5,409 nucleotides of DNA from Halothece sp. MAG. Lineage in GTDB: Bacteria > Cyanobacteriota > Cyanobacteriia > Cyanobacteriales > Rubidibacteraceae. Positions 1 through 5,301 of the stretch are shown here, one piece after another. Made by a program: the position numbers and the translations under genes. How positions within the stretch are numbered: position 1 is the first letter of the stretch; each line of letters begins with the position of its first letter. The stretch lies in NCBI GenBank assembly GCA_018610095.1, contig JAHEOB010000201.1, positions 1 through 5,409 on the forward strand. The letters run 5' to 3'. The notes under the pieces are model-generated. The model had not been told where the DNA came from and searched no databases. It saw only the letters and a program-made list of their open reading frames with translations.

Positions 1-1083
1 CTGAGCAAATATGGTAACCGTATCAGCCCTAGTCCTTGCTCTAATGCGGTCAACGATGCGGTAATTGCGATTGATTAACTCTCCCTGAATAGCAGTTCCT
101 ACAATTTTCCCATCTTTCTCAATGGGATGAACTGCCATTAACACCATTCCCATTCTGCCATTATGGATTTCAGGAGCTTCCTCCGGAGGAAGGGGTCTTT
201 TCTCTGGGTCTTCTAACTCTTGTTTTGGTTGAGGTCTCGGTTGATTGGATTCTTCACCAATGGCAGCTTGATCTGCAAGGCGTAATTTCTCTAAATCCTT
301 AGGGGCTAGTAGTTCTACTGCGGATTGCGTATTCCCAGTTTCAATTGCTTTCTGGACAATGCCAAGATTTCCTAAGTTGGCATCAATAATGGGAGAACGT
401 TGTTCCCAATTTGGAGGTTCGGGCTCCCAATCTTGCCAATCTTGGGGCTCCCAATCTTGAGGTGGGTTTTGAAAGACATCAGGAAGAGGCGGATACGGTT
501 GATTTTCCCATGTAGCTGGGTCAATGCTGAAAATTTGTCCACCAGTAATTTTTCCGCCACTATTAGTAACTAAATGAAAGCTATCGTGCCAATCACGGTC
601 TTTGGCATTGCTGGGCAAGGTATTCTGTACTACGTTTTGCGCATTTTGGGGATCATTGAGATTGGCATCGGTTTTTCGGGCATACTCTGCAGTAATGAGA
701 GCTTTTTCTTCTAACCTTTCTTGTTCTTCCTGGATCATTGACTCTAATCCGCCAATTTCCGCTTTTAATTTTTGGTCTAACTGATCTAATAAGTTGCTAC
801 GAGCAATATAATAATTAGCGCCAGTAATCACAACAATGGGAATCCCAACACTAGCAGCAACAATGGCAGTTAATTTAGTACGATAGTTTCGATTGCTCCA
901 CAACTGCCTCAATCGAGATTGCCGTTGCCTCGATTGTTGTTGACCTTGTCCCCTTCCTTGTAATCTTATGTAGCTGATGGGTTGTTCTTGTTCAGTTTTT
1001 GCTGTGGGACTGTGTCCATTATGTAGCTCGGAACTGGATTGTTGTGGTTCTTGTTTTTCTGGTTTGGGAGAGGTTTGAGTCAT
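1..1083 (-). CDS. Methyl-accepting chemotaxis protein, N-terminal part with Cache-type sensor (PilJ position), truncated by window edge
   Basis: The frame is open from an ATG at 1083 to the window edge, giving 361 residues with no stop; the C-terminus lies outside. Residues 1-70 are a polar, Gln/Arg-rich cytoplasmic tail. Residues about 71-93 (LTAIVAASVGIPIVVITG...) form one membrane segment. The rest, at least 268 residues, should be extracytoplasmic, because no second membrane segment is reached. A helical stretch (about 95-135) follows the membrane. Residues 309-361 (GRMGMVLMAVHPI, then GKIVGTAIQGELINRNYRIVD and DTVTIFAQ) resemble the membrane-distal half of Cache sensors in cyanobacterial chemoreceptors. 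A Trp/Pro/Asp repeat interrupts the domain at about 209-227. HAMP and signalling domains are expected off-window but not seen, so a Cache histidine kinase is not excluded. The position directly after cheW favours a chemoreceptor. The start follows cheW by 29 bases and has no strong ribosome binding site. Ligand unknown. Confidence 0.8.
   Translation of the reverse strand, partial: MTQTSPKPEKQEPQQSSSELHNGHSPTAKTEQEQPISYIRLQGRGQGQQQSRQRQSRLRQLWSNRNYRTKLTAIVAASVGIPIVVITGANYYIARSNLLDQLDQKLKAEIGGLESMIQEEQERLEEKALITAEYARKTDANLNDPQNAQNVVQNTLPSNAKDRDWHDSFHLVTNSGGKITGGQIFSIDPATWENQPYPPLPDVFQNPPQDWEPQDWQDWEPEPPNWEQRSPIIDANLGNLGIVQKAIETGNTQSAVELLAPKDLEKLRLADQAAIGEESNQPRPQPKQELEDPEKRPLPPEEAPEIHNGRMGMVLMAVHPIEKDGKIVGTAIQGELINRNYRIVDRIRARTRADTVTIFAQ
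403..459 (-). repeat. Short tandem repeat encoding Trp/Asp/Glu/Pro units in the receptor ectodomain
   Basis: Two exact copies of a 15-base sequence (gggctcccaatcttg, 421-435 and 445-459) lie 24 bases apart. A degenerate third unit follows toward 403. In frame they give QDWEPQDWQDWEPEPPNWE, residues about 209-227 of the chemoreceptor, with Trp at 211, 216, 219 and 226. The 24-base period is a multiple of three, so the array can change length without breaking the frame. This is read directly; any role as a spacer or exposed loop is inference. Confidence 0.7.
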
Positions 1084-1112
1084 CGTTTTTAATGGGAGAA
1101 CTTCGACAATTG

Positions 1113-1652
1113 TTATCCTGTGGATTGGGGCATTTGTTCAAAAATGGCTGCCCCTGATAGCACCATTAACATTTCCCCTTCGGGGTTTAGCCAATAGCCG
1201 CGTAATACTTGGGCTAGTTCTGCTGTTAAAGTTGATTCTGGGGGAGATTGAATGGCATTGGCATCTAAACGGGTAATGCCTTCCACTTGGTTAACCATTA
1301 ACCCCAAGGTTTGACGGTTACCCACTTCATCCTCTTGCCTTAACACCAAAAGGGGGAGATTAGTTGTCACTAGGGATTGTTCTGGTAAGGGCGTTAATCC
1401 CACTAACCCCCCTAAATCAACCATCCACAACATTTCGCCACGCCAGTTGTAAATTCCCATTACCCAAGAGGGGAGTTTGGGAATGGGCACGATCTGACGA
1501 GTATTAACTTTTAAAACTTCGCTCAATTGAGAAATGGTTAATAACGCTGTGGTGTCAGGGACAAGGTGGAAACGGAGTAAGGACTCATTCGCTGTGGTTG
1601 TTTCCGAGTCGGTTACTGGAAATAAATAGTTGGGTTGGGAGGAGGAAACCAC
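1113..1652 (-). CDS. CheW-type chemotaxis adaptor (PilI/PixI-like)
   Basis: The gene encodes a 179-residue protein with a single CheW domain. CheW proteins couple chemoreceptors to the CheA kinase in membrane-associated arrays. Family hallmarks are visible: an N-terminal strand segment (about 25-45, ending in the LTISQLSEVL helix), then VPIPKLPSWVMGIYNWRGE (about 55-73) and MLWMVDLG (about 74-81), which matches the usual pattern of inner core 'G..N.RG..l.vvDl'. The second half has LLVLRQ (101-106) and GLMVNQVEGITRLD (117-130), the usual 'G..Vd.V' strand. There is no fused receiver or kinase domain. The start is GTG at 1652, because no in-frame ATG occurs before about residue 65 and a GAGGT ribosome binding site lies 8 bases upstream. 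The gene sits 17 bases after the CheY-like gene and 29 bases before the receptor, so co-transcription is very likely. The pil, pix and hmp systems cannot be told apart from this gene alone. Confidence 0.9.
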   Translation of the reverse strand: MVSSSQPNYLFPVTDSETTTANESLLRFHLVPDTTALLTISQLSEVLKVNTRQIVPIPKLPSWVMGIYNWRGEMLWMVDLGGLVGLTPLPEQSLVTTNLPLLVLRQEDEVGNRQTLGLMVNQVEGITRLDANAIQSPPESTLTAELAQVLRGYWLNPEGEMLMVLSGAAIFEQMPQSTG

Positions 1653-1660
1653 GACTGTTT

Positions 1661-1665
1661 ACCTC
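1661..1665 (-). promoter_or_regulatory. Ribosome binding site (GAGGT) that fixes the GTG start of the CheW gene
   Basis: The minus strand reads GAGGT followed by 8 bases and then GTG at 1652. This is the clearest Shine-Dalgarno match in the chemosensory operon. It supports the GTG start, which an ATG-only gene caller would miss. The site lies in the 17-base gap after the stop codon of the upstream receiver gene. Confidence 0.75.
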
Positions 1666-1669
1666 GCAG

Positions 1670-2032
1670 TTACTTCACAACTTGTTGTAAGGTACGGGTT
1701 AGTTCGTCCGTATCAATGGGTTTGGCAAGATAAGCATCTGCCCCTTGTTTCATTCCCCAAAATTTATCTAAGTCACTGTTTTTGGTGGAATAAATAACAA
1801 TGGGGACTTGACGCGTTTCTTCTTCTGCTTTTAATTCGCGACATAATTCAAATCCGCTGCGATCGGGCAAGACAATATCAAGGACAATGACATTAAATGG
1901 TTGCTGTTTAACCAAGGATAATGCTTCTTGATGATTGGTTGCTTTAACAACATCATAACCTTCTTGTCCAAGACAACTGGACAAAATTTGTAAGTCAGTT
2001 TGAGAATCTTCAACAACTAATGCTTTTTTCAT
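1670..2032 (-). CDS. Stand-alone CheY-like response regulator (PilH/PixH-type)
   Basis: The gene encodes a 120-residue protein consisting of one receiver domain and no output domain. It would accept phosphate from a CheA-type kinase and act by protein binding or as a phosphate sink. Receiver residues are all present: the acidic pair E8/D9 (VVEDS), phospho-acceptor D52 (VIVLDIVLPDRSG), S82 at the conserved Ser/Thr switch position (VIYSTK), and K104 in YLAKP with Y101 before it. The segment FWGMKQGADAYLAKP resembles PilH-type proteins of cyanobacterial and proteobacterial twitching systems. The ATG start at 2032 has a conventional receiver N-terminus (MKKALVVEDS) but only a weak upstream GGGA. 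It lies 33 bases after the PilG-type gene and 17 bases before cheW. The family call is firm; assignment to pilH, pixH or an hmp gene rests on gene order. Confidence 0.92.
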   Translation of the reverse strand: MKKALVVEDSQTDLQILSSCLGQEGYDVVKATNHQEALSLVKQQPFNVIVLDIVLPDRSGFELCRELKAEEETRQVPIVIYSTKNSDLDKFWGMKQGADAYLAKPIDTDELTRTLQQVVK

Positions 2033-2065
2033 GGCTAGTTTCCCGTAATCTCTATTAATATTGTA

Positions 2066-3349
2066 TTAGGCTTGAGCAGATGAAATATTAGAGCTAAATT
2101 CCGATTGAGTGGAAGAATTATTCGGTAAGTATTTGTGTACAGTTTCTAAAATTGCATTGCGTTCCACTGGTTTACTCAAGTAGTAAGTTGAACCCACCAT
2201 TTTCGCTCGCATGCGATCAATGAAACCATCTTTTCCAGTTAAAATAATAATCGGTACTTCCTGAAGACTTGATACCCGTCGCAGTTGACTACAAATTTCG
2301 TAGCCATTGGTATTAGGCATAATTAAATCCAAGAAAATTAAGTCGGGTTTGGCTTTTAATAAAGTGGCACTAGCTCGTAGCGGATCATTAATACTAATAC
2401 ATTCATATCCATTTTCTTGTAAAATTTGTTCCATGGTTTGAGTCACTTGAGGGCTATCATCAACACAAGCTACAAGGAATTTATTCTTTTTGTGGGGGGT
2501 TGCACTTGCTTCCGGGGTTGAGGGGGTTACACTTGCAGTGGGAGTGGATTTGGAAGGTTGCCTAACAAGGGTGGCTAAATCAAAGTCGGGAACTTCTTGA
2601 AATGCTAACCATCCTTTTTGATAATAACCCCAAAGGGCTTGCGTAACTGCTAGTACGTCTCGTTTGGTGTCAACGGCAATATCTCTTAAGGTTCGTTTCC
2701 CAGTCAAAAGCCGTTTCAAATTGTTAAAGGTTTTCGCTGCTGTTGCCTGTCGAATTTTTTCAGCATCTTTCATCACTGGCGCTTGATTAGGCAAACACTG
2801 GGATAAATTAGCTTGCTGCCATTTCTTCCATTGTTGTTGAGCTTTTTGCAAAAGCGTTTCACTGCTAATATCTAGTTCTGGAGGAACAGGTGTATATTGC
2901 TCAGGACGAATTTTGGAAAACCATTCCCACTGCAACCCACTGTTTTCCCCATATTCACTGCCTGCTTGATTTTGAAGATCAAACGTTTGGAAAATATCAA
3001 ACAAAACTTCCAGTGTTATTTCATTATGAATGTTGCTCAGTTGCTTCATTTCCATGTTTTCCCTATGAAATAATTCTGCAAGCAAGTCATAGTTAGCGGA
3101 TGGGGATTGCCAATTAAAGTCTTGGCTAATTTCTAGCTTACTTTTTAACAGCGCAGGCGCGTGTTTTTTCAATTGACGATACACTCGCTTGCCTGAATGT
3201 TTGCCACCATTTGCCCAAATAAATCGACCTAATGCAAAATAAATCGACCAAGGATTATCCTGCTGATTTTTGAGGTTACGAATCTCTAACCGACCTGTTT
3301 CGTTATTTGTAATACAATCTTGGATTTCTTTCAAAAAGTCTTCATTCAT
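2066..3349 (-). CDS. PatA/PilG-type response regulator: N-terminal PATAN (DUF4388) domain with C-terminal receiver
   Basis: The gene encodes a 427-residue regulator in the reversed order typical of cyanobacterial PatA/PilG/PixG proteins. The N-terminal region (about 1-130) carries the PATAN-like features: TGRLEIRN, WSIYFALGRFIWANGG and a helical segment ending near ITLEVLFDIFQTF. A helical middle (about 160-255) includes LLTGKRTLRDIAVDTKRDVLAVTQALWGYYQKGW. A Ser/Thr/Pro-rich linker spans about 264-288. The receiver (about 290-408) keeps D297/D298, acceptor D341 (IFLDLIMPNTNGYE), T371 and K393 (YYLSKP), so it should be phosphorylatable. No DNA-binding domain is visible. In known systems such proteins pair with a PilH-type receiver to control type IV pilus motility, phototaxis or hormogonium behaviour. 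It is the first gene of the chemosensory operon. The start at 3349 lacks a clear ribosome binding site. The family call is strong; the exact pathway is inferred. Confidence 0.9.
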   Translation of the reverse strand: MNEDFLKEIQDCITNNETGRLEIRNLKNQQDNPWSIYFALGRFIWANGGKHSGKRVYRQLKKHAPALLKSKLEISQDFNWQSPSANYDLLAELFHRENMEMKQLSNIHNEITLEVLFDIFQTFDLQNQAGSEYGENSGLQWEWFSKIRPEQYTPVPPELDISSETLLQKAQQQWKKWQQANLSQCLPNQAPVMKDAEKIRQATAAKTFNNLKRLLTGKRTLRDIAVDTKRDVLAVTQALWGYYQKGWLAFQEVPDFDLATLVRQPSKSTPTASVTPSTPEASATPHKKNKFLVACVDDSPQVTQTMEQILQENGYECISINDPLRASATLLKAKPDLIFLDLIMPNTNGYEICSQLRRVSSLQEVPIIILTGKDGFIDRMRAKMVGSTYYLSKPVERNAILETVHKYLPNNSSTQSEFSSNISSAQA

Positions 3350-3378
3350 TATTAATTTCTAAGCCTGACACTTACTGT

Positions 3379-3407
3379 TATTTACTATGATAGCTATTCC
3401 CCTTCAA
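3379..3407 (-). promoter_or_regulatory. Weak candidate promoter for the chemosensory operon
   Basis: On the minus strand TTGAAG (3407-3402) and TAAATA (3384-3379) are separated by 17 bases, about 30 bases before the PilG-type start. They match the sigma70 consensus at 4/6 and 3/6 positions only. A TATCAT lies between them (3392-3387) but has no -35 partner. The gap must hold the operon promoter unless transcription reads through from the aspA unit; this is merely the best-spaced candidate. Confidence 0.22.
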
Positions 3408-3440
3408 TTCATAGAATCTTCACAACAATTTCAAAGGGGA
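3398..3440 (-). repeat. Inverted repeat upstream of the PilG-type gene
   Basis: TCCCCTT (3398-3404 on the plus strand) and AAGGGGA (3434-3440) are exact reverse complements separated by 29 bases. In minus-strand RNA the stem extends to about 10 pairs through two G-U pairs and one A-U pair. It overlaps the -35 of the candidate promoter, and no U-tract follows. It could be an operator-like dyad, an RNA structure if transcription starts further upstream, or chance. Confidence 0.35.
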
Positions 3441-3448
3441 GTGAGTCC

Positions 3449-3465
3449 GATAATTCAAGATAATT
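3449..3465 (-). repeat. Direct repeat AATTATC, 10-base period, upstream of the chemosensory operon
   Basis: GATAATT occurs at 3449-3455 and again at 3459-3465 (AATTATC-N3-AATTATC on the minus strand). The period is close to one helical turn, as in many tandem activator or response-regulator sites. It lies about 45-60 bases upstream of the weak promoter candidate. In AT-rich DNA a 7-base repeat can arise by chance. Confidence 0.3.
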
Positions 3466-3482
3466 TGGGTTTCCCCCGTATT

Positions 3483-3530
3483 ATTAACTAGTCAATTTTT
3501 TCTTATAAAACTTTGGAATTACTAGTTAAT
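3483..3530 (-). repeat. AT-rich inverted repeat straddling the stop codon of the small gene (possible 3'-end stem-loop)
   Basis: ATTAACTAGT at 3483-3492 and ACTAGTTAAT at 3521-3530 are perfect 10-base reverse complements. With one unpaired C at 3493 the stem extends by four more pairs (AATT at 3494-3497 with AATT at 3517-3520), leaving a 19-base loop. The stop codon of the small gene (3503-3505) is inside the loop, and one arm lies in its last codons. On the transcribed strand the structure is followed by AATACGGG rather than a run of U, so it is not a standard intrinsic terminator. An end-of-transcript or RNA-stability role is inferred. Confidence 0.6.
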
Positions 3531-3805
3531 GCGGTAACACGTTGCGCCTCTGGGAAGACTTTATCTCCTTCACTTTCTCCTAAATCAGGTTTCACACTCA
3601 CATTATTAACATTTGCCATATGAACATAAATCGTTTCTTCGGAAGTATTGATGGCGCACCACCGTTGACTGAGACGTTTATGCATTGCTTGTCGCAATTC
3701 AGGATAGGGATCTTCTTCTTCTGCAGAAAGTGTTACGACAAAAGAGTCCTTTTCCCCATTATTGTATTCAAATGTAATTTGGAGAGAATAGTTTTGTTTT
3801 GCCAT
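3503..3805 (-). CDS. Small conserved-looking protein of unknown function, coupled to aspA
   Basis: The gene encodes a soluble protein of 100 residues, with no signal peptide or membrane segment. I do not assign it to a named family. The first part (YSLQITFEYNNGEKDSFVVT) alternates like a beta hairpin. A helix-like stretch follows (YPELRQAMHKRLSQRW), then further strand-like segments (ETIYVHMANVNNVSVKP). The tail (KVFPEAQRVTALTSNSKVL) is less ordered. There is one Cys (CAIN). Two in-frame starts exist. The ATG at 3814 overlaps the aspA stop as ATGA and would add three residues (MIV). The ATG at 3805 has AGGA exactly 8 bases upstream and is preferred. Either way the gene is translationally linked to aspA and should be co-expressed. 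A role connected to aspartate metabolism is only suggested by position. That it is a real gene is likely, given the coupling, the ribosome binding site and the globular composition. Confidence 0.75.
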   Translation of the reverse strand: MAKQNYSLQITFEYNNGEKDSFVVTLSAEEEDPYPELRQAMHKRLSQRWCAINTSEETIYVHMANVNNVSVKPDLGESEGDKVFPEAQRVTALTSNSKVL

Positions 3806-3810
3806 CACTA

Positions 3811-5205
3811 TCATCCTGATTCTTGAATTTGACTCATATTCTTTAAATTTAACACTTGATTTAACTGCTCTTCGCTCATCAAGTCCTTTTCTAATATTAA
3901 TTCTCGTAAAGATTTACCCGTTTCTATCGATTCTTTGGCAAGATTAGCTGCATTGAGATAGCCAATATGAGGATTGAGCGCAGTGACTAAAGCGAGACTT
4001 GCTTCGGCATAATTTTGACACCGATCGCGCTGGGGGGTAATATCATTTAAGCAGCGATCGCTAAGCACTTGAATCGTATTTCCTAAAATTTCGATACCAT
4101 TAATTAAATTATAAGCAATTAACGGCATCATGACATTTAATTCTAATTGCCCGCCTTGGGCTGCTAGGGCAATGGCTTGGTCATATCCCATAACTTGAAA
4201 CGATACCATGGAAGTCATTTCTGCCATGACAGGATTGTATTTCCCTGGCATAATTGATGACCCTGGTTGAACAGGGGGCAATTGAATTTCTCGTAATCCT
4301 GTTTTGGGGCCAGAATCCATTAACCTTAAGTCATGGGAGATTTTGACACAATCTTGAGCGAGATTTCGCAATGCTCCTGAAACATTGACAAAGGGAGCCA
4401 TACTTTGCATCGCTGCCATTAAATGAGGGGCGCTACTAACAGAGATGCCTAAAAAGTCACTCAAATAATGCACCATCTGTTCTCGATATTGCGGATGCGT
4501 ATTTAAACCAGTTCCGGCAGCACTCCCCCCAATGCCTAACTGTTTTAAGTCATTAGCAGCCGTTTCCATGCGCTGGAGATGATCCCGAAAAATTTGCGCC
4601 CACGCCCGAAAGGATTCCCCTAATCGCACTGGCACAGCATCTTGGAGGTGGGTGCGACCTGATTTGACAATTTCTTGGAACTCATGGGCTTTTTGGTCTA
4701 AAGTGGTAATTGCATTTTGTAAGGCGGGATAAAAATAACGCTCTAGGGCCAGTAAACTAGCTAAGCGAATGGCAGTGGGAATCACATCATTGGTGGATTG
4801 ACCATAATTGACATGATCATTGGGATTGACTCGTTGATAATTCCCTTTTTCCTCTCCGAGAATTTCTAATGCTCGATTGGCAAGCACTTCATTAACATTC
4901 ATGTGATGCGACGTGCCTGCCCCTGCTTGATAGATATCAACCACAAATTGTTCTCGCAGGTTGCCCTGTAAAATTTCGTCTGCAGCTTGCACAATACCTT
5001 GGCTCACATCTTGGGGAATACAGTCTAAATTGCCATGCGCGATCGCGGCTGCTTTTTTGATTAAAATACAAGCATCAACATAGGTGGCGAGTGGTTTAAT
5101 GCCACTAATGGGAAAATTTTCCGTTGCTCGTAGGGTTTGAATCCCATAATAGACGTGATTTGGGAGTTGCCGTTCTCCCATGGAATCTTGTTCGGTTCGA
5201 GTCAT
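3811..5205 (-). CDS. aspA: Aspartate ammonia-lyase (aspartase), fumarase/aspartase superfamily
   Basis: The gene encodes a 464-residue protein, full length for the family. Aspartase reversibly deaminates L-aspartate to fumarate and ammonia in the cytoplasm, as a homotetramer with composite active sites. Conserved regions in order: YYGIQTLRATENF (19-31), GAGTS (95-99), QSTND (136-140), SGRTHLQDAVP (182-192), GTGLNT (231-236), and the signature GSSIMPGKYNP (315-325). By comparison with characterised aspartases, S316 is the expected catalytic Ser, K322 and N324 bind substrate carboxylate, and T98, S137/T138, N139 and H186 line the pocket; all are present. Closeness to bacterial AspA in LRATENF, SSGP-like DSGPKTGLREIQLP and the C-terminal TGKSLRELILEKDLMSEEQL favours aspartase over class II fumarase. 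Y323 stands where Val is usual. The ATG at 5205 fits the family N-terminus but has no strong ribosome binding site. Aspartate could come from cyanophycin breakdown (inference). Confidence 0.9.
   Translation of the reverse strand: MTRTEQDSMGERQLPNHVYYGIQTLRATENFPISGIKPLATYVDACILIKKAAAIAHGNLDCIPQDVSQGIVQAADEILQGNLREQFVVDIYQAGAGTSHHMNVNEVLANRALEILGEEKGNYQRVNPNDHVNYGQSTNDVIPTAIRLASLLALERYFYPALQNAITTLDQKAHEFQEIVKSGRTHLQDAVPVRLGESFRAWAQIFRDHLQRMETAANDLKQLGIGGSAAGTGLNTHPQYREQMVHYLSDFLGISVSSAPHLMAAMQSMAPFVNVSGALRNLAQDCVKISHDLRLMDSGPKTGLREIQLPPVQPGSSIMPGKYNPVMAEMTSMVSFQVMGYDQAIALAAQGGQLELNVMMPLIAYNLINGIEILGNTIQVLSDRCLNDITPQRDRCQNYAEASLALVTALNPHIGYLNAANLAKESIETGKSLRELILEKDLMSEEQLNQVLNLKNMSQIQESG
3814..3817 (-). 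promoter_or_regulatory. Ribosome binding site (AGGA) for the small gene, inside the end of aspA
   Basis: The minus strand reads AGGA, then 8 bases, then ATG at 3805. The site lies in the last aspA codons, just before the aspA TGA. It favours the inner start over the overlapping ATG at 3814, whose own upstream sequence is a poor match. Confidence 0.6.
4054..4061. repeat. HIP1 octamer GCGATCGC
   Basis: An exact GCGATCGC palindrome lies within aspA. This octamer is highly over-represented in many cyanobacterial genomes and supports the taxonomic assignment; its function is not settled. Confidence 0.85.
5039..5046. repeat. HIP1 octamer GCGATCGC
   Basis: This is a second exact GCGATCGC, also inside aspA near its 5' end. 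Both full copies in the window fall in this gene; the chemosensory operon has only near matches, such as GCGATCGG at about 1859. Confidence 0.85.
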
Positions 5206-5227
5206 AATATCAATATGCTACGTTAAA

Positions 5228-5246
5228 TGAACATTGTTTGTGTTCA
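5228..5246. promoter_or_regulatory. Operator-like dyad TGAACA-N7-TGTTCA upstream of aspA
   Basis: TGAACA (5228-5233) and TGTTCA (5241-5246) are perfect 6-base inverted half-sites with a 7-base spacer, centred about 32 bases upstream of the aspA start. The dyad overlaps the -10 of the best-spaced promoter candidate, as a repressor site would. No regulator is identified, and it does not match the NtcA pattern GTA-N8-TAC. Confidence 0.4.
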
Positions 5247-5261
5247 AGTTGGGAGTTGCAA
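5233..5261 (-). promoter_or_regulatory. Candidate sigma70-type promoter for aspA
   Basis: On the minus strand TTGCAA (5261-5256) and AACAAT (5238-5233) are separated by 17 bases; each matches consensus at 4/6 positions. Transcription would start about 20 bases before the aspA ATG. An alternative is TTGAAC (5247-5242) with TAACGT after 16 bases. Both are weak, and the assignment is by spacing and position only. Confidence 0.3.
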
Positions 5262-5279
5262 AATTGTTAATCCTCCCAA
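5249..5279 (-). repeat. Inverted repeat after the PstS-like gene (possible weak terminator or operator)
   Basis: TTGGGAG (5249-5255) and CTCCCAA (5273-5279) are perfect 7-base reverse complements with a 17-base loop. The structure begins 22 bases after the stop of the partial upstream gene. In minus-strand RNA the stem is followed by CUUGAACAC, without a U-tract, so a standard intrinsic terminator is not supported. Confidence 0.4.
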
Positions 5280-5301
5280 ATTAACCACCTAATGAACAAT
5301 T

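Noticed and set aside
372..560. Minus-strand frame of 62 residues containing IGSPKIGKIGSPNLQIG-type repeats
   Set aside because: The repeats are an out-of-frame reading of the DWEP repeat DNA inside the chemoreceptor.
602..784. 60-residue plus-strand open frame
   Set aside because: It lies wholly inside the chemoreceptor gene on the other strand, whose translation has clear membrane and Cache features; treated as an antisense shadow.
1831..2016. Second minus-strand frame of 61 residues
   Set aside because: It overlaps the receiver gene out of frame, and the receiver has all its catalytic residues in the main frame.
2890..3096. 68-residue plus-strand open frame
   Set aside because: It is antisense to the middle of the PilG-type regulator, with no recognisable domain.
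3483..3530. Intrinsic terminator call for the inverted repeat
   Set aside because: The stem is AT-rich and no U-tract follows it on the transcribed strand; reported as an inverted repeat instead.
3620..3826. 68-residue plus-strand open frame, Cys/Phe-rich
   Set aside because: It is antisense to the small aspA-coupled gene, which has a ribosome binding site and stop-start coupling; the antisense translation shows no domain.
3811..5205. Class II fumarase (fumC) as the identity of the lyase
   Set aside because: The superfamily signature is shared, but the N-terminal YYGIQTLRATENF and the C-terminal TGKSLRELILEKDLMSEEQL are closer to AspA. Fumarase is kept only as a lower-probability alternative.
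5206..5301. NtcA binding site upstream of aspA
   Set aside because: I looked for GTA-N8-TAC because aspartase is a nitrogen gene; no match is present in the gap.
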